DNA of 64,000 nt, taken from the NCBI GenBank assembly GCA_937890745.1, contig CALADH010000090.1, forward strand, positions 1 through 64,000. The letters run 5' to 3'. The stretch is from Scybalocola_A sp900557175 (GTDB lineage: Bacteria; Bacillota; Clostridia; Lachnospirales; Lachnospiraceae). Shown one piece after another: positions 8,390-17,186 of the stretch (position 1 is its first letter; every line of letters starts with the position of its first letter). The position numbers and the translations under genes were made by a program. A model generated the notes under the pieces. The model had not been told where the DNA came from and did no database searches. It saw nothing but the letters and a program-made list of their open reading frames with translations.

Positions 8390-8809
8390 ATGACAGATAA
8401 ATTAAAGCTGCTTTACAAAAAGTACGAGGAGATTATTGCTTATGTCTTTTTTGGAGGTCTGACAACACTTGTGAATATTGTTGTCTTTTTTGTAATGAAT
8501 GATATATTTCACATTCATTATCTTATTGCCAATGCGGCAGCATGGCTCGCTTCGGTGCTTTTTGCTTATGTGACAAACCGGACATGGGTATTTAAAAGCA
8601 AATGCCGGGGCGCTGCGGCAATTATTAAGGAAATGTCCCTGTTTGTCGGGGCGAGAGTGATGTCAGGGCTCGGAGATATGCTGATTATGTTTGTCTGCAT
8701 CGACATTGTGCATTTCCCGTCACTTGTCGCCAAAATTTTCAGCAATGTATTCGTTGTTATTTTTAATTATGTTTTCAGTAAGCTTGTAATTTTCAGAAAT
8801 AAAAAGTAG
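8390..8809 (+). CDS. GtrA family membrane protein
   Basis: A 139-residue protein with four membrane helices and the GtrA start: a G-G-L-T-T-L-V-N motif at the first helix and N-R-T-W-V-F at the loop after the second. GtrA-family proteins are thought to help move lipid-linked sugars across the membrane for cell-surface glycosylation. There is no glycosyltransferase beside it, so its pathway is open. ATG at 8390 with an A/G-rich RBS region; followed by the htrA promoter. Confidence 0.88.
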   Translation: MTDKLKLLYKKYEEIIAYVFFGGLTTLVNIVVFFVMNDIFHIHYLIANAAAWLASVLFAYVTNRTWVFKSKCRGAAAIIKEMSLFVGARVMSGLGDMLIMFVCIDIVHFPSLVAKIFSNVFVVIFNYVFSKLVIFRNKK

Positions 8810-8816
8810 ATTGCTT

Positions 8817-8870
8817 TTCACAGCGCATTCACATTCGATTCACATTAAGGACACAAATGCTTGCTAATAT
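8817..8870 (+). promoter_or_regulatory. Tandem TTCACA boxes with 11-bp period before htrA
   Basis: TTCACA occurs at 8817, 8828 and 8839, each step exactly 11 bp, and a weaker match (GACACA) is at 8850. TAATAT at 8865-8870 can serve as the -10, and the -35 would fall in the last boxes. Tandem hexamers at helical period are how OmpR/PhoB-type response regulators bind; the Bacillus PhoP box is of the form TT(A/T/C)ACA with 5-bp spacers. Confidence 0.6.
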
Positions 8871-8942
8871 AGGATTTGTAGAAATCAATAAGATAAGTCA
8901 GACGTTTGGATGAGCGTCATTGATATAGAAAGGGGTATCCTA

Positions 8943-10700
8943 ATGAGTGAAGAATTTGAAAAAGAACAAAAGCCCAATGAAAATGAAGAAGTAAAAAATG
9001 AAGGAGATGCATTGGAACATTCTGAAAAGGCAGAGCAGACATCATCTGTGTATCGTTTTAATCAGAGCGAGCTCAACAAACAGAGCGGTGAGAATATTTA
9101 CAGTGGTGCAAATACACAAAATAGCCAGAACGCGTACAGTGGTGCGAATACACAAAATAGCCAGAATGCGTACAGTGGTGCGAATACACAAAATAGTCAG
9201 AACGCCTACAGCGGTTCTAATGCTCAAAACGGCTACAGCGGCGTGAATGGTCAGCACAATTATAACAGTTCAGGAAACCAGGGCAGTTATAACAGCCGGG
9301 GAAGCTATGGTGCACCGCACGGTTATGGCAGTCCGAATGGTTACAGCGGACAAAATCAATATGGCCCGCAAAGTCAGTATGGCAGCTATGGTCCGCAGGG
9401 CGGATACCGGACACAGGGCGGCTACGGCAATCAGCCGGGCGGTAATTATCAGCAGAATTTTAACAGCTATCAGAAGCCGCCAAAAGCAAAGAAGCCTAAA
9501 AAACCGGGCAATACTGCATCAAAGAAGTGGCTTAAGCTTGTGGCTGCGGCACTTGTATTCGGTCTTATTGCCGGAGGTACGATTGAAGGTGTGACAGCAA
9601 TCAGCCGGGCAGTCAGAGGCGATGATGCGGCAAATGAAAATCAGATTAATATTGTGAAAACATCTTCAAAAAATGTCGAGACAGTTGAGGGACAGGACGT
9701 TTCAGATATTGCAGAGCAGGTATTGCCGTCAATTGTTGCCGTAAATACAAAGATTCAGATTACTGAACAGGATTTCTTTGGCAGACAATATACTCAGGAA
9801 GGCGAGGGTGCCGGTTCGGGTATTATTTTCAGCCAGGATGATGAGAATATTTATGTGTTGACAAACAATCATGTGATTGCAGATTCCACAGCTGTTCAGG
9901 TAACCTTTAATGATGATACAACGGCGGATGCAAAAATTGAAGGATTCACAGAAAATCCGGATATTGCTGTATTGTCGATACCTTTGGACAGTCTGACAGA
10001 TGACACAAAGAGCAATATTAAGGCGGCAGTTATCGGTGACTCAGATACACTTAAAATGGGTGAAGGCGCGATTGCCATCGGCAATGCTTTAGGCTATGGA
10101 CAGTCTGTTGTGACAGGAACCGTCAGTGCACTTGACCGTAAGATTCAGCTGACAGACGAGACAACAACAGTTATCCAGACATCGGCGGCTATTAATCCGG
10201 GCAACAGCGGCGGCGCACTTTTAAATACAAAGGGTGAAGTGATTGGTGTCAATACAGCAAAATATGCCGATACAGATGTTGAAGGCGTCGGCTGGGCAAT
10301 TCCGATCAATCAGGCAATTGAAACTGCAAAAGGTATTTTAAGCGGTGATATTGTGACAAAGACAGATGAAAATACAGCGGCACTCGGTATCAGAGGCGGC
10401 ACGATTGATGAGACGACAGCAAAGAAGTATGGCTATCCGCAGGGTGTGTTAATCAGTGCTGTTTATGAAAATTCTGCGGCAGCAAGAGCTGGACTTGGTG
10501 CAGGCTGCATTATTACAGGCTTTAACGGCAAGGATATTACAACAATGGATGAGCTTCAGACAGAACTCCAAAATTGTAATCCGGGAGATACTGTAAAGAT
10601 GGAAGTTTGTGTACCTCAAAATTCAGGCGAATATAGTGAACCTCAGGAGGTTACAACGGTGCTTGGTTCAAAAGCCGAGATGCCTTCCGAACAAAATTAA
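8943..10700 (+). CDS. htrA: HtrA/DegP-type membrane-anchored serine protease with PDZ domain
   Basis: A 585-residue envelope quality-control protease. Residues 1-190 are a cytosolic, disordered N-terminus: acidic at first, then Asn/Gln/Ser/Tyr/Gly-rich, with three identical-length 12-residue repeats. One membrane helix lies at about 195-220, followed by the trypsin-like domain with triad H310 (N-N-H-V), D340 (N-P-D-I-A) and S422 (G-N-S-G-G-A). A PDZ domain occupies about 485-585. The ATG at 8943 has RBS AAAGGGG; the ATG at 8910 lacks one. The N-terminal extension is much longer than in typical HtrA (about 400 residues in all). The promoter boxes suggest two-component control, as for htrA in Bacillus. 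Confidence 0.93.
   Translation: MSEEFEKEQKPNENEEVKNEGDALEHSEKAEQTSSVYRFNQSELNKQSGENIYSGANTQNSQNAYSGANTQNSQNAYSGANTQNSQNAYSGSNAQNGYSGVNGQHNYNSSGNQGSYNSRGSYGAPHGYGSPNGYSGQNQYGPQSQYGSYGPQGGYRTQGGYGNQPGGNYQQNFNSYQKPPKAKKPKKPGNTASKKWLKLVAAALVFGLIAGGTIEGVTAISRAVRGDDAANENQINIVKTSSKNVETVEGQDVSDIAEQVLPSIVAVNTKIQITEQDFFGRQYTQEGEGAGSGIIFSQDDENIYVLTNNHVIADSTAVQVTFNDDTTADAKIEGFTENPDIAVLSIPLDSLTDDTKSNIKAAVIGDSDTLKMGEGAIAIGNALGYGQSVVTGTVSALDRKIQLTDETTTVIQTSAAINPGNSGGALLNTKGEVIGVNTAKYADTDVEGVGWAIPINQAIETAKGILSGDIVTKTDENTAALGIRGGTIDETTAKKYGYPQGVLISAVYENSAAARAGLGAGCIITGFNGKDITTMDELQTELQNCNPGDTVKMEVCVPQNSGEYSEPQEVTTVLGSKAEMPSEQN
9099..9206 (+). repeat. In-frame 36-bp tandem repeat in htrA
   Basis: Three near-identical 36-bp units encode Y-S-G-A-N-T-Q-N-S-Q-N-A, with degenerate further units to about 9254. 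Copy number could vary by slippage, changing the length of the disordered N-terminus. Confidence 0.9.
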
Positions 10701-10746
10701 TATAGATTATTTTAAGAGAGCGGTGAATGAACAGGCCCAAAACAGG

Positions 10747-10769
10747 GCGGTTTAAAAGCCGCTCTTTTT
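10747..10769 (+). terminator. Terminator of htrA
   Basis: GCGGTT/AGCCGC stem with a small A-rich loop followed by CTCTTTTT. A longer alternative stem AGAGCGG/CCGCTCT starts at 10715. Confidence 0.75.
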
Positions 10770-10812
10770 GTGACATAGGAAAATTTCTATGAAATCTCAT
10801 GTATAAAATGAC

Positions 10813-10859
10813 TTGACATATTATAATGGATAGTATACTATATGATATATAGTATACTA
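10813..10859 (+). promoter_or_regulatory. Promoter overlapped by a perfect 29-bp dyad, no gene directly behind
   Basis: A perfect TTGACA (10813-10818), 17-base spacer and TACTAT (10836-10841). The -10 lies in a perfect inverted repeat: TAGTATACTATAT (10831-10843), 3 bases, ATATAGTATACTA (10847-10859). This is a textbook repressor operator of the size used by GntR/YtrA-type dimers. An RBS-like GAGGTGAT follows at 10891 but no reading frame starts there. Confidence 0.75.
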
Positions 10860-10914
10860 AATAAAACAATATTGTATTAAACGTAAAAAAGAGGTGATTT
10901 TATAATTCTTTAAG

Positions 10915-10968
10915 TTGTATAACTCGTTCTTTTGTCCTATAATATATAAAAATGATACGATAGTATCA
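10915..10968 (+). promoter_or_regulatory. Proximal promoter of the clpX-like gene with small operator
   Basis: TTGTAT (10915-10920), 17 bases, perfect TATAAT (10938-10943). TGATAC-GATA-GTATCA (10953-10968) lies at the expected transcription start and could bind a repressor. The RBS AGGAGGAAG follows at 10979. Confidence 0.7.
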
Positions 10969-10990
10969 CATCGATTTCAGGAGGAAGATT

Positions 10991-12430
10991 ATGAGCGACT
11001 ATAAAGATAAAGATGAATTAACAAAAACAGAAGACACATCATCTGATCATAAAAAAGATGACAGCCATAAGGAATATGAGGATATCTGTTATGTGTGCAG
11101 ACGTCCTGAGAGTAAAGCGGGGAAGATGATTCACCTGCCGATTAATAATATTTGTGTTTGCGCCGATTGTATGCAAAAAAGCTTTGATACAATGAATAAC
11201 AGCGGCATGAGTGACATGATGAATATGAATAATATCAATTTTCAGGATTTGATGAATTTCGGAATGCCGATGATGGGCGGCCCGGATATGATGCCGAAGT
11301 CCCAGAAGCTTAAGAAGAAAAAGCCGAAGGAAGAAGCACAGCCTGTATTTGATATTAAGAAGATACCGGCGCCGCATGTGATAAAGGCACAGCTGGATGA
11401 TTATGTGATCGGTCAGGAGTATGCAAAGAAGGTGATGTCGGTTGCCGTTTACAATCATTATAAGCGGGTTGCGACAAATACGATGGATGATATCGAGATA
11501 GAAAAGTCCAATATGCTTATGATCGGACCGACAGGCTGCGGCAAGACATATCTTGTCCGCACGTTAGCAAAGCTTCTTGATGTGCCGCTTGCCATCACAG
11601 ATGCGACAACACTGACAGAGGCCGGTTATATCGGCGATGATGTTGAGAGTGTTGTTTCAAAGCTTTTGGCGGCCGCAGATAATGATGTAGAAAAGGCAGA
11701 GCGCGGTATTATTTTTATCGACGAGATTGATAAGATTGCCAAAAAGAAGAATACGACAAGCAGAGATGTCAGCGGTGAGTCGGTGCAGCAGGGACTTTTA
11801 AAGCTTTTGGAAGGCAGCGATATTGAAGTACCTGTCGGTGCCAGCAGTAAAAATGCGATGGTACCGATGACAACAGTGAGTACACGGAATATTTTATTCA
11901 TATGCGGCGGCGCATTTCCGGACTTGGAGAATATTATTAAAGAGCGCCTGACGCAGCAGAGCTCTATCGGTTTCATTGCGGATCTTAAAGATAAGTATGA
12001 CAATGACAAAAATCTTATAAGCAAGGTAACCATTGATGATTTGCGTACTTTTGGCATGATACCGGAGTTTATCGGCCGTCTTCCGGTGATTTTCACATTG
12101 CAGGGCTTAAGTGAGGACATGCTTGTGAAGATATTAAAGGAGCCGAAAAATGCGATTTTAAAGCAGTATCAGAAGCTGCTTGCTCTGGATGAGGTCGATT
12201 TACAGTTTTCTGATGACGCACTGACAGCGATTGCCGCAAAGGCTATGGAGAAAAAGACAGGTGCGAGAGCGCTCCGCTCGATTATCGAGGAATTTATGCT
12301 GGATATTATGTATGAGATTCCGAAGGATGATAACATTGGCAGAGTGACGATTACAAGAGAATATATCGAGAATACAGGCGGCCCGGTCATTGAGATGCGC
12401 GGTGCCCTGCCGGTAACAAAAAATAGTTAA
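10991..12430 (+). CDS. clpX: ClpX-like AAA+ unfoldase with extended linker
   Basis: A 479-residue ClpX relative; normal ClpX is about 420. An N-terminal zinc-binding domain (C33-x-x-C36 ... C57-x-x-C60) is followed by a Met/Asn-rich low-complexity linker (about 68-118) not found in ordinary ClpX. The AAA+ module has Walker A G-P-T-G-C-G-K-T (179-186), Walker B I-I-F-I-D-E-I-D (near 240) and the ClpP-docking loop I326-G-F, so it should still feed substrates to ClpP. No clpP or tig is next to it, so this may be a second ClpX paralogue with its own adaptor specificity. Two promoters and two dyads precede it, indicating tight control. Confidence 0.88.
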   Translation: MSDYKDKDELTKTEDTSSDHKKDDSHKEYEDICYVCRRPESKAGKMIHLPINNICVCADCMQKSFDTMNNSGMSDMMNMNNINFQDLMNFGMPMMGGPDMMPKSQKLKKKKPKEEAQPVFDIKKIPAPHVIKAQLDDYVIGQEYAKKVMSVAVYNHYKRVATNTMDDIEIEKSNMLMIGPTGCGKTYLVRTLAKLLDVPLAITDATTLTEAGYIGDDVESVVSKLLAAADNDVEKAERGIIFIDEIDKIAKKKNTTSRDVSGESVQQGLLKLLEGSDIEVPVGASSKNAMVPMTTVSTRNILFICGGAFPDLENIIKERLTQQSSIGFIADLKDKYDNDKNLISKVTIDDLRTFGMIPEFIGRLPVIFTLQGLSEDMLVKILKEPKNAILKQYQKLLALDEVDLQFSDDALTAIAAKAMEKKTGARALRSIIEEFMLDIMYEIPKDDNIGRVTITREYIENTGGPVIEMRGALPVTKNS

Positions 12431-12465
12431 GCCGCATATGATAAAAGAAAAGTCTTGAGGCTTCT

Positions 12466-14160
12466 ATGACCGACAGTGAATGTAAAGCAATGATACTTTC
12501 GGAAAATTCAGCGGACTTTATCATTGAATATGGCGGTAATGCCGTCAATGTGTCCGAGCGCTATGACGCACAATGTATACAGGTGATTAATTCAAGATAT
12601 GTGATTATCCATACGCCGGTTGGGCGGATGAGTGAGATATCCCGCTTTGCCTATAATTCAGTGCCTAAGCTTTACGGGCTGATGGATACGACAAGCATGG
12701 ACGTATCAGGGATTACAAGACTCCACAGACAGCCTTTTCTTTCACTTCGGGGCAGCGGCATTTTAATTGGTATCATTGATACGGGCATTGACTATACACA
12801 TCCGGTATTTTTGCAGGCGGACGGCACAACACGTATTGTCAGGATTTGGGATCAGACAATCCAGGACGGGCCTGCGCCGGAAGGTATTTTTTACGGCACA
12901 GAGTATGATGAGACAATGATTAATAAGGCGCTTTCCGCAGATAATCCTTATGCGCTCGTTCCGTCAAGAGATACCGAAGGACACGGCACAGTGATGGCAG
13001 GCCTTGCGGCCGGAGGTTATGATGCGGCCAATGATTTTACAGGTGCGGCGCCGGAGGCATCCATTGCCGTTGTCAAGTTAAAGCCGGCAAAAAATTATTT
13101 GCGAAGCTATAATTTAATACGTCAGGGTGCCCCGGCTTTTCAGGAAAATGATATTATGATGGGCATCCGGTACTTGCTTGAAATTGCCCGGTCGCTCGCT
13201 CAGCCGCTTGTTGTACTTTTGGGCATCGGTACAAGCTCAGGAGATCATAATGGCTTAAGTTATCTGAATAATTACATGAATGATGTCGGTGATCTGCGGG
13301 GGTGCTGTATGGTCAGTGCCTGCGGCAATGAAGGCAATGAAAGCGGTCACTATTCCGGGCGCATAGAGCCGGGGACAATATATGAAGATGTCGAAATCCG
13401 TGTGGATAGTGCAGAGAATGGCTTTACGGCAGAACTCTGGGGCAGGACACCGGACATCTTTTCTGTCGGTATACAAACGCCGGGCGGGGAGCGCATTGAG
13501 CGTATTCCGCCGCGTTACGGTCAGGTTCAGACTATTGATTTTGTTTTGGAGCCGACGCAGATTTATATTCAGTACAAGCTTGTGGAATCTTCATCGGGCG
13601 ATTTACTGATTGCGATGCGCTTTCAAAATCCGACGCCGGGGGTGTGGACCATTCGTGTTTTCGGCGAAAATCTTGTGTACAGAACATACAATATGTGGCT
13701 TCCGATCAGCAGCTTTTTGGAAGAAGGCACTTATTTTTTAAAACCGGATCCCGATATTACAATGACATCGCCGGGAGACACAAATACATGCGTCTGCGTG
13801 GCTGCATATAACCACAATAATGACAGTATTTATTATGCCTCCGGCAGAGGCTTTACGCCGTCGGGACGCATTGTGCCGGATATTGCGGCGCCGGGAGTTA
13901 ATGTTTATGTGCCGGTGCCGGGCAAAAGATTTACACAAAGAAGCGGTACATCCGTAGCTGCGGCACATGCGGCCGGGGCTGCGGCCCTCCTTATGGAATG
14001 GGGGATTTACCGGAAAAACAATTTGAACATGGACACAACGGAAATAAAAAAGTATCTTATACGGGGTGCCAAAAGACAGGCGGATATCGTCTATCCCAAT
14101 ACAAGGTGGGGCTTTGGTACGCTGGATTTGTATAATGTTTTTCAAAGTTTAACAACATAA
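12466..14160 (+). CDS. Subtilisin-like (S8) serine protease, Csp type
   Basis: A 564-residue subtilase with an intact triad: D105 in I-I-D-T-G-I, H173 in G-H-G-T, S496 in S-G-T-S-V-A-A. The ~300-residue stretch between His and Ser contains an inserted beta-rich domain (about 290-420), and there is no signal peptide. This matches the clostridial Csp germination proteases (CspB-type, about 550 residues), which cleave the pro-form of the cortex hydrolase SleC in spores. The role here is inferred from that likeness; sleC is not in view. It is 36 bases after clpX and may share its transcript. Confidence 0.88.
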   Translation: MTDSECKAMILSENSADFIIEYGGNAVNVSERYDAQCIQVINSRYVIIHTPVGRMSEISRFAYNSVPKLYGLMDTTSMDVSGITRLHRQPFLSLRGSGILIGIIDTGIDYTHPVFLQADGTTRIVRIWDQTIQDGPAPEGIFYGTEYDETMINKALSADNPYALVPSRDTEGHGTVMAGLAAGGYDAANDFTGAAPEASIAVVKLKPAKNYLRSYNLIRQGAPAFQENDIMMGIRYLLEIARSLAQPLVVLLGIGTSSGDHNGLSYLNNYMNDVGDLRGCCMVSACGNEGNESGHYSGRIEPGTIYEDVEIRVDSAENGFTAELWGRTPDIFSVGIQTPGGERIERIPPRYGQVQTIDFVLEPTQIYIQYKLVESSSGDLLIAMRFQNPTPGVWTIRVFGENLVYRTYNMWLPISSFLEEGTYFLKPDPDITMTSPGDTNTCVCVAAYNHNNDSIYYASGRGFTPSGRIVPDIAAPGVNVYVPVPGKRFTQRSGTSVAAAHAAGAAALLMEWGIYRKNNLNMDTTEIKKYLIRGAKRQADIVYPNTRWGFGTLDLYNVFQSLTT

Positions 14161-14177
14161 GACAGGAGGAAGTAAAA

Positions 14178-14777
14178 ATGGCATTTTTTGATGAAGTAAA
14201 GAAAAGTATTACAGACGTTTCAGAGACAATCGTGAAAAAGTCAACGGCACTTGTTGAGATTCAGAAGCTTAAAATGAAAAAGACTTCGCTGGAGAATGAT
14301 ATTAAACGTGATTTTGCCTTGCTAGGAAAGATTTATTTTGCTAAAATGGAAGCAGACGGTACAGAGGGCGAGACACCGGAAGCAATTCAGTCATATGAAC
14401 GCATTGTCGGCGCAAGGCAGGCAGTGGAGGAAATTAAAGAAAAGCTTTCTAAAATGAATAATGAGAAAAACTGCCGCGCCTGCGGCGCGAGCGTACCGCT
14501 GGACACAATTTACTGTCCAAAATGCGGCACACGTTTTGAGGATGAGGTTTCAGAGGAAGGCTGTGAGACAGCAGAGGAAAGCTGTGAGGAAGTCTGCGAG
14601 ACAGCAGAGGAAAGCAGCGAGGAAGTCTGCGAAGCAGCAGAGGAAGCCTGCGAGGCAGCAGAAAGCTGTGAGGAAGTCTGCGAGACAGCAGAGGAAGCCT
14701 GTGAGGAAACCTGCGAGGCGGCAGAGGACGACTGTGCGAGTGAAGCAGTTGAAGAAAGCGAAGAAAAAAACGAATAA
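14178..14777 (+). CDS. Zinc-ribbon protein with Cys/Glu repeat tail
   Basis: A 199-residue protein of unknown role. Residues 1-85 are charged and helical, probably coiled coil. A zinc ribbon C-x-x-C ... C-x-x-C lies at about 97-116. From about 125 to the end the protein is a tandem low-complexity tail built from C-E-E-V-C-E-T-A-E-E units with cysteines mostly four or seven residues apart. The tail carries about a dozen Cys and is extremely acidic. A role in metal binding or redox is conceivable but unproven. RBS AGGAGG; follows the subtilase by 17 bases and is closed by a terminator. Confidence 0.85.
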   Translation: MAFFDEVKKSITDVSETIVKKSTALVEIQKLKMKKTSLENDIKRDFALLGKIYFAKMEADGTEGETPEAIQSYERIVGARQAVEEIKEKLSKMNNEKNCRACGASVPLDTIYCPKCGTRFEDEVSEEGCETAEESCEEVCETAEESSEEVCEAAEEACEAAESCEEVCETAEEACEETCEAAEDDCASEAVEESEEKNE

Positions 14778-14788
14778 CTTGTTGATGC

Positions 14789-14823
14789 ATCCGGCCCCGT
14801 CATAAGCGGCGGCCGGATTTTTA
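14789..14823 (+). terminator. Terminator after the zinc-ribbon gene
   Basis: ATCCGGCC (14789-14796) pairs with GGCCGGAT (14811-14818) and is followed by TTTT. It ends the clpX-subtilase-zinc ribbon unit. Confidence 0.85.
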
Positions 14824-14908
14824 GTTATATCGCATTTAAAGCTGTCATAGGACTGAAATGACGGACACGCGGTGTGCCGAAACGAAAAGATAAGGAGAGA
14901 CAAAAAAG

Positions 14909-16306
14909 ATGAAGACGAAGGACTTAGCACTTAAAAGAGAAAGCGCATGGGATGTGCTCGGCGCCGAAGGTAAAAAAGAAATTTTTGATTTCGCAGAAGG
15001 TTACAAAGCTTTTTTGGATGAGGGCAAGACAGAAAGAGAATGTGTGGAGGCCGCAGTGAAGCTTTTAAAGGCGCACGGCTATAAGAATCTTGAGAAAAAG
15101 CAGGCTGTAAAAGCCGGGGATAAGGTTTATAAAAAAATTCACGGCAAAGGCTTGATCGCTGCTGTTGTCGGCAAAGAAGATTTAAGCTGCGGTCTTAATA
15201 TTTTAGGCGCGCACATTGATTCTCCGAGAGTTGATTTAAAGCCGATGCCTTTATATGAGGATGAGGAGCTGGCACTTTTAAAAACACATTACTACGGCGG
15301 TATTAAAAAGTATCAGTGGTCAACACTTCCGCTGGCACTTCACGGCATTATTTTTAATCAGAAGGGTGAAAAGGTTGAAGTTGTGATCGGTGAGGATGAT
15401 CAGGATCCGATTTTTACAATTAATGAGCTTTTAGTTCACTTAAGTCAGGAGCAGATGACAAGAAAGGGCGCTGAGGTTGTCAAAGCGGAGGAAATGAATG
15501 TTCTTGTCGGCGGTATTCCGGTTGAGGATAAAGAAGAAAAACAGCGGGTAAAAACGGCTGTCTTAATGCTTTTAAATGAAAAATACGGTATTACAGAAAA
15601 GGATTTTATCAGCGCTGAATTTGAGCTTGTGCCTGCACATAAGGCAAAGGATGTCGGCTTTGACCGTTCTTTTATCGGAGCTTACGGACAGGATGACAGA
15701 GTTTGTGCCTATACCGCTTTAAAAGCGATCTGTGAAATCGAGAAACCGGAAAAGACATGTGTATGTATGCTTTCGGACAAAGAAGAAGTCGGCAGCGGCG
15801 GCAATACAGGCGCTCAGTCAAGAATGTATGAAAATGCTTTAAGAATGCTCCTTGTAAAGCTTGACGGTACATTTGATTCCTATAAATACTATCAGTGTAT
15901 TGAAAACTCAAAGATGCTCTCATCGGACGTGACGGCAGCTTTTGAGCCGTCCTACGCATCGGCTTATGATAAGTTAAACAGCTCATTTGCAGGCAAAGGC
16001 GTATGCCTTATGAAATACACAGGCGCCAGAGGCAAGGGCGGCTGTAACGATGCCAACAGCGAGTTCTTCGCAGAAGTCACAAGAATGTTTGACAAGAAAG
16101 CAATCGTATGGCAGACAGGTGAACTTGGCCGTGTAGACCTTGGCGGCGGCGGTACAATTGCCGTATACATGGCAAATCTCGGCATGAATGTGATTGACTG
16201 CGGTGTGCCTGTACTTTCAATGCATTCACCGCTTGAGGTGACAAGTAAGGCTGATGTTTACTGTACATATGCAGGCTTTAAGGCATTCTTGGAAAATATT
16301 CAGTAA
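14909..16306 (+). CDS. M18 family metallo-aminopeptidase
   Basis: A 465-residue cytosolic zinc aminopeptidase of the aspartyl/M18 type, which trims N-terminal residues from peptides as a dodecamer in known members. Metal-site motifs are visible: G-A-H102-I-D104-S-P-R, Q-D-D-R-V near 261, and D-K-E-E-V-G-S near 290. The C-terminal H-S-P-L-E near 436 supplies the last ligand. Length matches the clostridial M18 group. ATG 14909 has RBS AAGGAGAG. It is followed 18 bases later by an MBL-fold gene, probably in one operon. Confidence 0.93.
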   Translation: MKTKDLALKRESAWDVLGAEGKKEIFDFAEGYKAFLDEGKTERECVEAAVKLLKAHGYKNLEKKQAVKAGDKVYKKIHGKGLIAAVVGKEDLSCGLNILGAHIDSPRVDLKPMPLYEDEELALLKTHYYGGIKKYQWSTLPLALHGIIFNQKGEKVEVVIGEDDQDPIFTINELLVHLSQEQMTRKGAEVVKAEEMNVLVGGIPVEDKEEKQRVKTAVLMLLNEKYGITEKDFISAEFELVPAHKAKDVGFDRSFIGAYGQDDRVCAYTALKAICEIEKPEKTCVCMLSDKEEVGSGGNTGAQSRMYENALRMLLVKLDGTFDSYKYYQCIENSKMLSSDVTAAFEPSYASAYDKLNSSFAGKGVCLMKYTGARGKGGCNDANSEFFAEVTRMFDKKAIVWQTGELGRVDLGGGGTIAVYMANLGMNVIDCGVPVLSMHSPLEVTSKADVYCTYAGFKAFLENIQ

Positions 16307-16324
16307 TTTTAAGGGGGAGTTATT

Positions 16325-17179
16325 GTGATTTTTTACGGAACGAGCGCTGCAGAGGGGATTCCAAGCCCTTTTTGTACGTGTGATGTGTGCGAGAATGCAA
16401 GAAAGGTTGGCGGCCGGGAGGTGCGCACGCGGACGATGTTTCGCATTGATGAAGCACACTGTATTGATTTGGGCGCCGACGCCTACTGCCAGTCGCTAAA
16501 GTACGGTGATTTTACGAAGCTGCGTCATGTCCTTGTGACACATACCCATGAAGACCATCTTGCCTTTATGATGTTTAATATACGGAAAATGGCGCGGGAG
16601 AGAAGCAATGAGCCGCTTCACTATTATCTGACAGATAAGGCGTATGATATTGTTGATTTCTTCGTGAAAAATAAGCCGATTTTAAAGGGGACGATGGGAC
16701 GTCTGATCGATGACGGCATTGTGGCTTTTCACAAACTGGAGTTTGGGCAGACTTATAAAGCCGGTGAACTTATGGTGACGCCGCTTCGGGGCAGCCATTT
16801 CGGAAATATGGGCGAAAATGCGGCAAATTATATCATTGTGCTGCCGGATGGACGAAAAATGTATTATGGGCTTGATACCGGTGCATACTATGAAGAAACG
16901 TATGAAGCATTAAAGGCGCATAAGCTTGATATTTTAATCAGTGAGTGTACGTTCGGACTGACAATGAACCGGAAGCCTGAGGGCCATCTGGATGCTTTCA
17001 GCTGTATGGACACATTCAAACGGCTGTATGCACAGAAAACCATTGATGAAAATACAAAGGTTATTCTGACGCACATCAATCACTATACAAGTACCCATGC
17101 CCAATTGACCGAATGGTTTGACGCACATCCAATGCCTTATGAAATCACAGTTGCCTACGATGGCTATGAAATAAAGTAA
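16325..17179 (+). CDS. MBL-fold metallo-hydrolase (PhnP-like), copy 1
   Basis: A 284-residue hydrolase starting at GTG 16325 behind AAGGGGGAG. The N-terminus has C-x-C-x-x-C (F-C-T-C-D-V-C), a structural metal site seen in PhnP-like phosphodiesterases. The di-metal signature T-H-T-H-E-D-H is at about residue 72-78, with later Asp/His ligands (G-L-D-T-G, T-H-I-N-H). The substrate is probably a cyclic or phosphodiester metabolite, by likeness to PhnP. A paralogue with the same N-terminal pattern is at 54.0 kb. Confidence 0.88.
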   Translation: MIFYGTSAAEGIPSPFCTCDVCENARKVGGREVRTRTMFRIDEAHCIDLGADAYCQSLKYGDFTKLRHVLVTHTHEDHLAFMMFNIRKMARERSNEPLHYYLTDKAYDIVDFFVKNKPILKGTMGRLIDDGIVAFHKLEFGQTYKAGELMVTPLRGSHFGNMGENAANYIIVLPDGRKMYYGLDTGAYYEETYEALKAHKLDILISECTFGLTMNRKPEGHLDAFSCMDTFKRLYAQKTIDENTKVILTHINHYTSTHAQLTEWFDAHPMPYEITVAYDGYEIK

Positions 17180-17186
17180 AAAAGTG

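Noticed and set aside
9099..9254. Possible CRISPR-like array in htrA
   Set aside because: The units are contiguous 36-bp in-frame coding repeats without spacers.
11626..12120. 164-codon frame on the - strand opposite clpX
   Set aside because: Antisense to the conserved AAA+ core; Ser/Leu-rich shadow translation without RBS or family likeness.
14461..14805. Basic repeat protein in another frame over the Cys/Glu tail
   Set aside because: It is a frame shadow of the tandem repeat; the Cys/Glu frame has the RBS and the zinc ribbon.
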